A stretch of DNA of 6,971 bases from Candidatus Sulfotelmatobacter sp. (GCA_030049565.1 JASIKQ010000353.1:1-6971), one strand, 5' to 3'. Shown: positions 1 to 6,310, counted from the stretch's first letter. A program made the numbers and translations. Notes: a model not told the origin generated them from the letters alone.

Positions 1-939
1 AAGAGTCCGGTGTCGCGGCTGGTGGCGGAGGAGCTGCGGCAGCAGGGGCGCAATCCGGTGGTCGTTCGTCATCCCATGCCGTATGGGGATTTGGCGGCGC
101 AGGCGGTGCAGCGCTTCGCCACGCTCGAGGATCTTGATCTTCAGCAGTGCACGATTGAAGAGCGGGAGGAATACGAACCGCACATTCGGAAGGGAACTGT
201 CGTCTACGCAGGGGTTGACTACGAGCGCATTCTTCGGCGGGCGGAACATGAAGGCGACGTCATTTTGTGGGATGGCGGCAATAACGATACGCCGTTTTAT
301 AGATCAGATTTGGAAGTTGTGGTTGTTGATCCCCATCGTCCCGGCCATGAGTTGGCGTATTACCCGGGAGAAGTTAACCTGCGGCGCGCAGACGTGGTGG
401 TGATCAACAAAGTGGATACGGCGCAGCAGCGAGACATAGAGGCGGTGCGGGAGAACATAAGGGCCAGCAACCGGAAAGCGGCGGTTGTCGAAATGGCGTG
501 CCGGGTGACGGTGAGCGATCCCGATCAGATCAGAGGACGGCGGGTGCTGGTCGTGGAGGATGGTCCCACGCTAACGCACGGCGAAATGCCGTATGGGGCT
601 GGGATTGTAGCGGCCCGGCAGTTCGGAGCGGCCGAACTGGTCGATCCGCGGCCATATGCGGTGGGATCGATTCGCGGCACGTATGAGCGCTATCCGCATC
701 TGACCAGTCTCTTGCCCGCCATGGGATACAGCGCGATGCAGCGGCATGAACTGGAGGAAACCATTCGACGGACTCCATGCGATCTGGTGTTGATTGCAAC
801 TCCCATCGATCTAGCGCGAGTGGTGCACATCGACAAATTGAATCTGCGGGTTGCATACGAAGTGGAAGAGCTGACCAAGCCTGGCCTGGCAGCGCGGCTT
901 GCCGAATTTGCCCGGGAGCACGTGCCAGCCCTGACGTAG
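1..939 (+). CDS. COG2403-type P-loop GTPase, cyclic 2,3-diphosphoglycerate synthetase-like (5' partial)
   Basis: The frame is open at the left edge; 312 codons remain and end at TAG 937-939. The first two residues, Lys-Ser, followed by PVSR, fit the end of a Walker A loop (GxGKS), so the window edge cuts the gene inside the nucleotide-binding motif. From memory of the family (about 440-460 aa), an N-terminal Rossmann-like domain of some 130-140 residues is missing. Visible family blocks are RHPMPYGDL (residues about 23-31), EEREEYEPHI (53-62), the Walker B-like LWDGGNND (89-96), the GTPase-like NKVD (136-139), EDGPTLTHGEMPYGAG (about 186-201) and DPRPYAVGSI (215-224). The archaeal relative makes cyclic 2,3-diphosphoglycerate in a nucleotide-dependent reaction. 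The role of bacterial homologues is not established, and operon partners here are carbamoyl phosphate enzymes, so the standard product name may mislead. The protein is probably cytoplasmic: no signal peptide or membrane segment is visible in this part. Confidence 0.88.
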   Translation, partial: KSPVSRLVAEELRQQGRNPVVVRHPMPYGDLAAQAVQRFATLEDLDLQQCTIEEREEYEPHIRKGTVVYAGVDYERILRRAEHEGDVILWDGGNNDTPFYRSDLEVVVVDPHRPGHELAYYPGEVNLRRADVVVINKVDTAQQRDIEAVRENIRASNRKAAVVEMACRVTVSDPDQIRGRRVLVVEDGPTLTHGEMPYGAGIVAARQFGAAELVDPRPYAVGSIRGTYERYPHLTSLLPAMGYSAMQRHELEETIRRTPCDLVLIATPIDLARVVHIDKLNLRVAYEVEELTKPGLAARLAEFAREHVPALT

Positions 940-943
940 GAGG
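938..943 (+). promoter_or_regulatory. Strong ribosome binding site of the ornithine carbamoyltransferase gene
   Basis: AGGAGG overlaps the TAG stop of the preceding GTPase gene and lies 6 bases before ATG 950. It decides in favour of ATG 950 over the in-frame GTG at 944, which would sit directly against the motif. The overlap with the upstream stop means ribosomes finishing the GTPase uncover the site, so the two genes are probably translationally coupled. Confidence 0.8.
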
Positions 944-949
944 GTGGCT

Positions 950-1921
950 ATGACCAATAAAGATTTTCTTTCGATCAAGGATTTTTTTCCCTCAGACATT
1001 TTGTATCTGTTGATTCTTGCGCGCCAGATCAAGGCTCACCCCCTGTCGTACTGTGATGCGTTGAAGCGCGAGACTCTGGCCATGATCTTCGAGAAACCGT
1101 CGCTGCGGACGCGGGTCAGCTTTGATGTGGGGATCCAGCAACTCGGGGGCTTCTCGCTTTACCTTTCGCCGGCGGAGATCAATCTGGGCAAGCGCGAGTC
1201 GGTGTATGACGTGGCTAAGAACCTCGAGCGCATGGTGCAGGGCATCATGATTCGCACCTTCGCGCATGAGACGGCGGAGCAGATGGCGCAGTATGCGTGC
1301 ATTCCGGTGATCAATGGGCTGACGGATTATTGCCATCCCTGCCAGGCCATGGCCGATTACCTCACGATGTGGGAAGCCAAGGGCAATCTGGAAGGATTGA
1401 AAGTTGCATTTGTCGGAGACGGCAACAACGTTGCGCACTCGCTGATGTTTGCCGGCGCGCAGTTGGGTGCACACGTGTGGGTGGCAACGCCGGAAGACCA
1501 TCAACCAAGCGCAGAGGCTTTTGAGTGGGCGCACGCGCGTAGCACGGAAACCGGCGGAAGCTGCAATCTGACGTACGATCCGCGGATGGCGGTCGAGGGC
1601 GCAGATGTGGTCTACACCGATGTGTGGACGAGCATGGGACAGGAAGAGGATGCCCAACGGCGCGAGGAAGAATTCCGGCCATACCAGGTGAACATGCCGC
1701 TGTTCCGGCACGCCAAACCTGATGCCATCTTTCTGCATTGCCTGCCGGCGCGCCGCGGCAAAGAAGTAACGGATGAAGTCATCGATTCTCCGCACTCGCT
1801 GGTCTTTCAGCAGGCTGAGAACCGGCTGCATGCGCAGAAGGCCATCATGCTGGACCTGATGAAGAGCGAGTTCGTGAAGCTGCCAACTCTGATGGAGTTG
1901 CGGGAAATGGGACATCCGTAA
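950..1921 (+). CDS. argF: Ornithine carbamoyltransferase
   Basis: This 323-residue cytoplasmic enzyme reversibly joins carbamoyl phosphate and ornithine to give citrulline and phosphate. Family motifs are all present: the carbamoyl phosphate loop EKPSLRTRVSF (48-58, the common STRTR with Leu for the first Thr), MIRTF (100-104), NGLTDYCHPCQA (122-133), FVGDGNN (154-160), the ornithine-binding DVWTSMG (224-230) and HCLPA (263-267). The SMG loop and HCLP motif separate it from aspartate carbamoyltransferases. Length is normal for the family (E. coli about 334). ATG 950 is chosen because AGGAGG lies 6 bases upstream. The gene follows the GTPase by 10 bp and is followed 21 bp later by carbamate kinase, the pairing typical of catabolic arcB-arcC, where the reaction runs from citrulline towards carbamoyl phosphate. 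No other arginine biosynthesis gene is visible. Sequence alone cannot separate argF from arcB, so the symbol is provisional. Confidence 0.94.
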   Translation: MTNKDFLSIKDFFPSDILYLLILARQIKAHPLSYCDALKRETLAMIFEKPSLRTRVSFDVGIQQLGGFSLYLSPAEINLGKRESVYDVAKNLERMVQGIMIRTFAHETAEQMAQYACIPVINGLTDYCHPCQAMADYLTMWEAKGNLEGLKVAFVGDGNNVAHSLMFAGAQLGAHVWVATPEDHQPSAEAFEWAHARSTETGGSCNLTYDPRMAVEGADVVYTDVWTSMGQEEDAQRREEEFRPYQVNMPLFRHAKPDAIFLHCLPARRGKEVTDEVIDSPHSLVFQQAENRLHAQKAIMLDLMKSEFVKLPTLMELREMGHP

Positions 1922-1942
1922 ACGCCGAATTATGCCGAATTT

Positions 1943-2938
1943 ATGAAGACCATGCTTCTCGCCGTCGGTGGCAACGCTCTCATTCGCACGGGTGAGAAGG
2001 GAACCGTCGCCGAGCAACTGGCCAATGCGCGCCGCACAGCTGCAGAGATCGTGGGGCTTTGCCAACAGGGCTACCGGATTGTGCTCACACACGGCAACGG
2101 ACCGCAGGTGGGGGCGGCGCTGCTGCGCTCGGAACGCGCCGTCAGCCAGGTTCCGGGACATTCCCTCGACGTGTGCGACGCTTCGACACAGGGCGAGATC
2201 GGATACCTGCTGCAGCAATCGCTCGAAAGCGAGCTGAAAGCGGCAGGTCTGCGCACTCCCGTGGTGACGGTTCTGACGCAGACGGTGGTTTCGATCGATG
2301 ACGAAGCGATGCGGCATCCGACCAAACCCATCGGGCCTTTTTATTCGCGCGCCGATGCCGAGGAGCGCAGGCGCCAGTTCGGCTGGGAGATTGTGGAGGA
2401 CGCGGCGCGCGGCTACCGGCGCGTGGTTCCGTCGCCGGAGCCGATTGAGATTGTGGAGTTTGAGGTTATTCGAGATTTGGTCGAGCAGGGTGTGTTAGTT
2501 ATCGCTTGCGGCGGGGGTGGCATTCCGGTCGTGTGGAGGGATGGCAAGCTGGAGGGTGTGGAGGCGGTTATCGACAAAGATCGCGCATCGGCTTTGCTGG
2601 CCACGTGTCTGGGCGTGGATTTGTTCGTGATCTCCACGGACACGGATTACGTGTATCTGGATTACAAGAAATCGGCACAGCAGCCATTGCGCCGGGTGAG
2701 CGCGAGTGAACTTGAACTTTACCTTGGCGGTGGGCAGTTTCCGCCAGGCAACATGGGGCCAAAGATTGAATCGGTGCTACGGTTTCTGCGGGCCGGCGGG
2801 CAGCAGGCGATCATCACTTCTTGCGAGAACTTGCGCAAAGCGGTAGCCGGGCTGGCCGGCACGCAGATATTTCCCGATACAGCAGCGGCAGAAGCGATGG
2901 CGGAACCCGTGGTTGAAGTTCCTGTGGGAGGGCGATGA
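1943..2938 (+). CDS. arcC: Carbamate kinase
   Basis: This 331-residue cytoplasmic kinase of the amino acid kinase fold reversibly transfers phosphate between carbamoyl phosphate and ADP, giving ATP, CO2 and ammonia in the catabolic direction. Visible motifs are the N-terminal GGNAL (9-13), THGNGPQVG (49-57), the carbamate kinase signature HPTKPIGPFY (125-134), VPSPEP (162-167), ACGGGGIPV (188-196), DKDRASALLA (211-220), STDTDYVY (231-238) and GNMGPKIES (269-277). Length is slightly above the usual 310-315 because of about 15 residues after the conserved C-terminal GTQIFPD. The start ATG 1943 places the Gly-rich loop at the expected position. No Shine-Dalgarno motif precedes it; the upstream bases are an AT-rich near-duplication of GCCGAATTTA. 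A four-codon frame at 1932-1946 overlaps the start as ATGA, so re-initiation is possible. The stop overlaps the next gene's start. Confidence 0.96.
   Translation: MKTMLLAVGGNALIRTGEKGTVAEQLANARRTAAEIVGLCQQGYRIVLTHGNGPQVGAALLRSERAVSQVPGHSLDVCDASTQGEIGYLLQQSLESELKAAGLRTPVVTVLTQTVVSIDDEAMRHPTKPIGPFYSRADAEERRRQFGWEIVEDAARGYRRVVPSPEPIEIVEFEVIRDLVEQGVLVIACGGGGIPVVWRDGKLEGVEAVIDKDRASALLATCLGVDLFVISTDTDYVYLDYKKSAQQPLRRVSASELELYLGGGQFPPGNMGPKIESVLRFLRAGGQQAIITSCENLRKAVAGLAGTQIFPDTAAAEAMAEPVVEVPVGGR
2926..2932 (+). promoter_or_regulatory. Ribosome binding site for the PyrB-like gene inside the end of arcC
   Basis: GGGAGGG lies in the last codons of carbamate kinase. Measured from its GGAGG core (2927-2931), ATG 2935 is only 3 bases away and ATG 2941 is 9 bases away. 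The spacing favours ATG 2941, while the ATGA stop/start overlap at 2935-2938 favours ATG 2935. The two choices differ by only two residues, Met-Asn. Confidence 0.6.
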
Positions 2939-3906
2939 ATATGAAAGAGTCACTAACCGAGACTTGCGTGCCTGCGCGGGCGCAGCCGGGTGTTCAACGA
3001 GATGGGAAGCTGCGTCACGTCGTCGAGTCGCAGCAGTTTACGGTGCCGTTGTTGATGGAGTTGTTCGATCGCGCCGCGGGCATGGAGCGAGTGGTGGCGC
3101 GCGGCGGCTCGCTCGATTTTCGCAACAAGATCATGGCGACGCTGTTTTATGCGCCCTCGACTCGCACGCGCTTCTCGTTCGAAGCTGCGATGCACCGGCT
3201 GGGCGGCAGCGTTCTCTCAACCGAACATGCGCACTCATTCTCGTCGGCGGTTGAGGGCGAGCAGCTTGAGGATACGATCCGCATCATCGGCAGCTATTGC
3301 GATATGATCGTACTTCGCCCCATCGAAGAGGGTGGCGCGAAGCGCGCAGCCCAGGTTTCACCCGTGCCGGTGATAAACGCGGGCGATGGTGATGGCGGGC
3401 AACATCCTACGCAGGCTTTGCTCGATCTGTACACCATTTTCCGCGAACGGCCACTCGACGGATTGCGCGTGGCAATCATCGGCGAGTTGGATAGGGGTCG
3501 TACCGCCCGATCGCTGGCTTATCTGCTGGCGAAATTCGACCGCGTGAAGCTGTTTTTTGTCAGCCCTCCCGCACTGCGGATGAGGAAAGACATTCTGGAT
3601 TATCTCGATGAGCACGGCATCGATTACGAGATCGAAAAAGGAATCGATCGAGTCATCGGAGAGGCCGATGTAGTTTATCTGACCAGAATCCGGCCGGATC
3701 GGCTACAGGGGGATAGTTTGAAACCATATGTCATCGATTCTTCAGTGCTGCGACGCATGAAGCCGGATGCGCTCATTTTGCATCCGCTGCCGCGCACGGT
3801 GGAACTCGATGGTTCGGTAGATGCTGATCCCCGAGCGCTGTATTTTCGTCAAGCCAAAAACGGGCTGTTTGTGCGCATGGCGTTGCTCACGATGCTGCTC
3901 GAGTAA
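2935..3906 (+). CDS. pyrB: Aspartate carbamoyltransferase-like protein (PyrB family) with altered active site
   Basis: The product is 323 residues (321 if ATG 2941 is used). The fold is clearly the PyrB catalytic chain: APSTRTRFSFEAAMHRLGG (73-91), VLR (126-128), GDGDGGQHPTQALLDLYTI (150-168), GRTARSL (188-194), YLTRIRPDRLQ (248-258), ILHPLPR (281-287) and YFRQAKNGLFVRMALL (303-318). Classical enzymes join carbamoyl phosphate and aspartate as the first committed step of pyrimidine synthesis. Most ligands are kept (S75, R77, T78, R128, H157, Q160, R189, R251, P284-L285). By my alignment, the position of E. coli Lys84 in the loop donated by the neighbouring subunit is Glu107, Gln231 is Arg253 and His106 is Pro129. 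Lys84 and Gln231 contact the aspartate side chain in E. coli, so a different or altered substrate preference is possible. There is an N-terminal extension of about 25 residues. The gene overlaps arcC by 4 bp and ends the operon; no pyrC, pyrI or carA/B is nearby. Confidence 0.85.
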   Translation: MNMKESLTETCVPARAQPGVQRDGKLRHVVESQQFTVPLLMELFDRAAGMERVVARGGSLDFRNKIMATLFYAPSTRTRFSFEAAMHRLGGSVLSTEHAHSFSSAVEGEQLEDTIRIIGSYCDMIVLRPIEEGGAKRAAQVSPVPVINAGDGDGGQHPTQALLDLYTIFRERPLDGLRVAIIGELDRGRTARSLAYLLAKFDRVKLFFVSPPALRMRKDILDYLDEHGIDYEIEKGIDRVIGEADVVYLTRIRPDRLQGDSLKPYVIDSSVLRRMKPDALILHPLPRTVELDGSVDADPRALYFRQAKNGLFVRMALLTMLLE

Positions 3907-3945
3907 TGAAGGGCCGCCAGTTACATTACCGAGGCTGAGTGGAGC

Positions 3946-3963
3946 ATGGCACTGAAGTGCCAT
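3946..3963. repeat. Perfect inverted repeat 1, 7-bp stem with TGAA loop
   Basis: ATGGCAC (3946-3952) and GTGCCAT (3957-3963) are exact reverse complements around TGAA. The hairpin starts 39 bp after the PyrB-like stop codon. It is followed by TTTA, too short a T-run for a confident intrinsic terminator, though it may stabilise the operon mRNA 3' end. Its core ACTGAAGT (3951-3958) nearly matches that of the next hairpin, which suggests a repeat family. Confidence 0.7.
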
Positions 3964-3978
3964 TTACAGCTTAGAGCC

Positions 3979-3996
3979 CGGAGACTAAAGTCTCCG
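3979..3996. repeat. Perfect inverted repeat 2, 7-bp stem with TAAA loop
   Basis: CGGAGAC (3979-3985) and GTCTCCG (3990-3996) pair exactly around TAAA; an eighth T-A pair can close over AA. The core ACTAAAGT (3984-3991) differs by one base from that of the hairpin 15 bp upstream, while the outer stem arms are unrelated in sequence yet fully paired. Total size and geometry are the same (18 nt). No T-run follows, so terminator function is unlikely. Confidence 0.7.
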
Positions 3997-4130
3997 TAAC
4001 GATGTGCTCCGGTGGTAGCGGTCCCTGTGGGAAGTTTCCGACAGAGCGAGTGCCCACATCAGTTGCAGTATCTGGATCCCCCCCGCTTAAACAAGCCTTG
4101 TCCGTCAATAAATGGCACGACAGAGGATAA

Positions 4131-4135
4131 AGAGG
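4131..4135 (+). promoter_or_regulatory. Ribosome binding site deciding the regulator start
   Basis: AGAGG in an A-rich stretch lies 6 bases before ATG 4142. The in-frame ATG at 4112 has no purine-rich motif upstream and would add ten basic residues not expected before a receiver domain, so ATG 4142 is preferred. Confidence 0.6.
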
Positions 4136-4141
4136 AAAAAG

Positions 4142-4969
4142 ATGGGGCAAAACGAAACTCCGGAGTGGAATGGGGAGAAGATTCGGGTTTTGGCGGCCGA
4201 CAGCACGCGCATGAGCAGCCAATTGCTGGCTGAATCGTTATCGCAGGACCGGCAATTTGACGTTACCGGGATCGAACCCAGGGGTTCGTACATCCTGGAT
4301 GCGGTAGCGCAGAAAAAACCGCATGTCGTGCTGGTCAGCTCGACGCTCGAGAACTCGGCCACGCTGGGATTTGATATAACCCGCCGGGTGCGAGCGGGGC
4401 ATCCTCAGACCAAAGTTGTGTTGCTAATGGATGCTTCGACCCCGGGAACGGTAGTGGAAGCATTTCGCAGCGGAGCCCAAGGGGTATTTTCACGGACCGA
4501 ATCTTCGAAAGCACTGGCACGCTGCATCTGCTGCGTGTATGAGGGACAGGTTTGGGCGAGCAGTGAAGAGTTGCGTTACGTACTGGAGGCGCTGCGCGAG
4601 TCGCAACCGGTGCGCATGCTGAATTCGCGGGGCGAAGCCATCCTGTCGAAACGCGAGCAGGAAGTGGTGCGCTGCGTGGCCGAGGGATTATCGAACCGCG
4701 ACATTGCAACCCGGCTGAAACTGACCGAGCATACGGTGAAGAATTATTTGTTCCGCATCTTCGACAAGCTTGGAGTTTCGAGTCGGGTCGAGGTTGTGCT
4801 GTACGTGTTTCGCACGCGCAACGAGGCAGTCGGCGCTCCGGAGATCGATAGCCCGCATGTGAGCGAGCCCAGGCCGGCGGTGGTCGGCAAGGCGGTTAAG
4901 CCCATGGCGAAGGTTGGGCCGAACGCTGTGGACCCGGCTAGAGAGTTGACGAGGCGGACGAGAATGTAG
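4142..4969 (+). CDS. LuxR/NarL-type response regulator with degenerate receiver domain
   Basis: The product is 275 residues: a receiver-like domain (about 13-135), a linker, a LuxR-type helix-turn-helix (about 168-222) and a 50-residue Pro/Arg/Lys-rich tail. The DNA-binding half is textbook: LSKREQEVVRCVAEGLSNRDIA (168-189, in two helices), then the recognition helix around TEHTVKNYLFRIFDKLGV (195-212). The receiver half keeps the fold pattern (IRVLAADS at 14-21, KVVLLMDAS at 91-99, AFRSGAQGVFSR at 107-118) but not the chemistry. The phosphoacceptor position in HVVLVSS (61-67) is Ser66 rather than Asp, the second acidic residue is Ser21, the switch Thr is Met96 and the conserved Lys is Arg118. 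It is therefore probably controlled by something other than phosphotransfer, or by abundance alone. No sensor kinase is adjacent. It stands alone, 235 bp after the carbamoyl phosphate operon and convergent with lhgO; its targets cannot be told from the sequence. Confidence 0.88.
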   Translation: MGQNETPEWNGEKIRVLAADSTRMSSQLLAESLSQDRQFDVTGIEPRGSYILDAVAQKKPHVVLVSSTLENSATLGFDITRRVRAGHPQTKVVLLMDASTPGTVVEAFRSGAQGVFSRTESSKALARCICCVYEGQVWASSEELRYVLEALRESQPVRMLNSRGEAILSKREQEVVRCVAEGLSNRDIATRLKLTEHTVKNYLFRIFDKLGVSSRVEVVLYVFRTRNEAVGAPEIDSPHVSEPRPAVVGKAVKPMAKVGPNAVDPARELTRRTRM

Positions 4970-5042
4970 AAAGAGTCGGCTAGGAACTCGAAACACACAG
5001 GGCACAGGATAACAGGCTAATGACGATATTGCGGGCCGCGAG

Positions 5043-6263
5043 TCATCTTAATTGGCTAATCCCTTCCTTTTCAGCTTTGCCGACGATTTCCCTGCCGATG
5101 ACGAGCGAAGCCGTCGCTGCCGGCGAGGGAACGTTGAGAACGTGCAGCATCCTGCCTGACGAAACAAACTGAAAATCATCGACGAGGGTGCCATCGCGGC
5201 GCAAAGCCTGGGCGCGCACACCCGAGCCGTCGGGCACTAAGTCTTCCGATCGCAATTCAGGCAGCAAACGCTGCAAGGCGCGGACGAACGCTGATTTCGA
5301 GAACGAGCGGTGGAATTCGTCCATCCCGCTGCGCCAGTGTTTTGCCGCCATGCGCCAGAAGCCGGGGAAGGCAAGTGACGCAGCCAGATCGCGCAGGCTG
5401 AAATCGCTGCGGCGATAGCCTTCGCGGCGAAAGGCGAGGACGGCGTTCGGGCCGGCATCGACGGTGCCGTTGATGCGGCGGGTGAAGTGAACCCCAAGAA
5501 ACGGGAACTGCGGATCGGGAACGGGATAGATCAGCGCGCGCACTAACGAGGCGCGCTCGGGAATGAGATCGTAGTACTCGCCGCGGAAGGGGACAATGAT
5601 TGTCTCTGAGTTGCCGCCAGCCATGCGGGCGACGCGGTCGCTGAACAGGCCGGCGCAATTGATCAGATACCTTGTGGTGAATGACGGTCCGCTGGTTTCG
5701 ACTACGGTTTCTGCGGCGAGATTCTTGAGGTTAGTCACTTGCGTGGATGTCTGGATTGTTCCGCCTTGCTGGGCGATCAGTTCCGCATATTTTTCGCAAA
5801 CGGCGGCATAGTCAGTGATGCCAGTGGCAGGCACTACTAGGGCGCGGATTCCTGTGGCGTGGGGTTCGATGGCGCGCAGCGCATCCGCGCCGATGACGCG
5901 CAGACCGGGGATTCCATTAGCTTCGCCACGGCGATGCAGTTCTTCTAAGCGCGGCAATTCTTCCTGGTACGTGGCGACAATGACTTTTCCGCAGATCTGG
6001 TGGGGGATGCCGTGGGTTCGGCAGAAGTCGAGCATGGCTCGCGCGCCTTCGACGCAGAGACGGGCTTTGAGTGATCCGGGTTTGTAGTAAACGCCGGAAT
6101 GAATGACCCCACTGTTGTGTCCGCTCTGGTGCTGGCCGACGCGGGCTTCTTTTTCGAGCAGCAGCAGGCGAAGGCGGGGAAAGCGCTTCGTGATCTCTAG
6201 GGCGACGGCGAGGCCGACGATACCTCCGCCGACGATGATGACGTCGTAGTGAGAATCGGTCAT
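5043..6263 (-). CDS. lhgO: FAD-dependent L-2-hydroxyglutarate oxidase/dehydrogenase
   Basis: The product is 406 residues, read from ATG 6263 to TGA at 5045-5043. It is a flavoprotein of the DAO superfamily that oxidises L-2-hydroxyglutarate to 2-oxoglutarate and, in E. coli, passes electrons to the membrane quinone pool. The N-terminus has the dinucleotide-binding motif VIIVGGGIVG (8-17) and the acidic residue LLEKE (about 35-39). The diagnostic L2HGDH block GQHQSGHNSGVIHSGVYY (43-60) follows, then PFRGEYYDL (225-233), GVHFTRRING near 257-266 with DAGPNAV (269-275), GSGVRAQ (346-352) and the C-terminal FAD-contact region NVPSPAATASL (377-387). Length is close to E. coli LhgO (422). An in-frame TTG at 6281 would add six residues; ATG 6263 is preferred because it places the FAD motif normally, but no clear Shine-Dalgarno precedes either. 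It ends 73 bp from the convergent regulator and has no csiD or gab partners in view, so the likely role is metabolite repair or detoxification of L-2-hydroxyglutarate. Confidence 0.95.
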   Translation of the reverse strand: MTDSHYDVIIVGGGIVGLAVALEITKRFPRLRLLLLEKEARVGQHQSGHNSGVIHSGVYYKPGSLKARLCVEGARAMLDFCRTHGIPHQICGKVIVATYQEELPRLEELHRRGEANGIPGLRVIGADALRAIEPHATGIRALVVPATGITDYAAVCEKYAELIAQQGGTIQTSTQVTNLKNLAAETVVETSGPSFTTRYLINCAGLFSDRVARMAGGNSETIIVPFRGEYYDLIPERASLVRALIYPVPDPQFPFLGVHFTRRINGTVDAGPNAVLAFRREGYRRSDFSLRDLAASLAFPGFWRMAAKHWRSGMDEFHRSFSKSAFVRALQRLLPELRSEDLVPDGSGVRAQALRRDGTLVDDFQFVSSGRMLHVLNVPSPAATASLVIGREIVGKAEKEGISQLR

Positions 6264-6280
6264 ATCTGCAGCTAACCGCA

Positions 6281-6310
6281 ATCATATCCAGGCAGCGTGC
6301 GGTGTGTCGG
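6281..6310 (-). promoter_or_regulatory. Candidate sigma-70-like promoter of lhgO with a very short leader
   Basis: Read on the minus strand, CCGACA (6310-6305, four of six matches to TTGACA) and TATGAT (6286-6281, five of six matches to TATAAT) are 18 bp apart. Transcription would begin near 6274, leaving a leader of only about 10 nt before ATG 6263, consistent with the missing Shine-Dalgarno. The rest of the 105-bp spacer 6264-6368 shows nothing else convincing. By eye only; such partial matches occur by chance. Confidence 0.3.

Larger units (their letters stand above)
3941..4010. other. Possible three-way-junction element enclosing both hairpins
   Basis: GGAGCA (3941-3946) is the exact reverse complement of TGCTCC (4005-4010). 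These would form a 6-bp stem closing the two hairpins, with 3947-3952/3957-3962 stacked directly on the closing stem. The result is a compact 70-nt three-stem fold on RNA or a cruciform on DNA. It does not resemble a tRNA: there is no TPsiC or anticodon arm pattern. A 6-bp closing stem could arise by chance, so this is tentative. Confidence 0.3.

Noticed and set aside
1100..1114. SLRTR instead of STRTR in the ornithine carbamoyltransferase
   Set aside because: From memory this is a common variant in bacterial ornithine carbamoyltransferases; all other motifs are intact.
992..2317. Long 441-codon minus-strand open frame across the carbamoyltransferase and carbamate kinase genes
   Set aside because: It lies antisense to two genes with complete family motifs, crosses their boundary, and its translation is His/Arg/Leu-rich with no recognisable domain, as expected from the complement of GC-rich coding DNA.
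2935..3906. Part of a standard pyrimidine biosynthesis operon
   Set aside because: No pyrC, pyrI, pyrR, carA or carB is present; neighbours are carbamate kinase and ornithine carbamoyltransferase.
4063..4092. Possible promoter TTGCAG with TTAAAC before the regulator gene
   Set aside because: The -10-like element matches the consensus poorly, and no spacing gives a convincing pair.
4112..4118. Third copy of ATGGCAC, the arm of hairpin 1, before the regulator gene
   Set aside because: A single 7-base match without its partner arm or the ACTRAAGT core is easily due to chance.
4970..5042. Bidirectional terminator between the convergent regulator and lhgO
   Set aside because: No stem of useful length with a T-run is visible on either strand in this 73-bp spacer.
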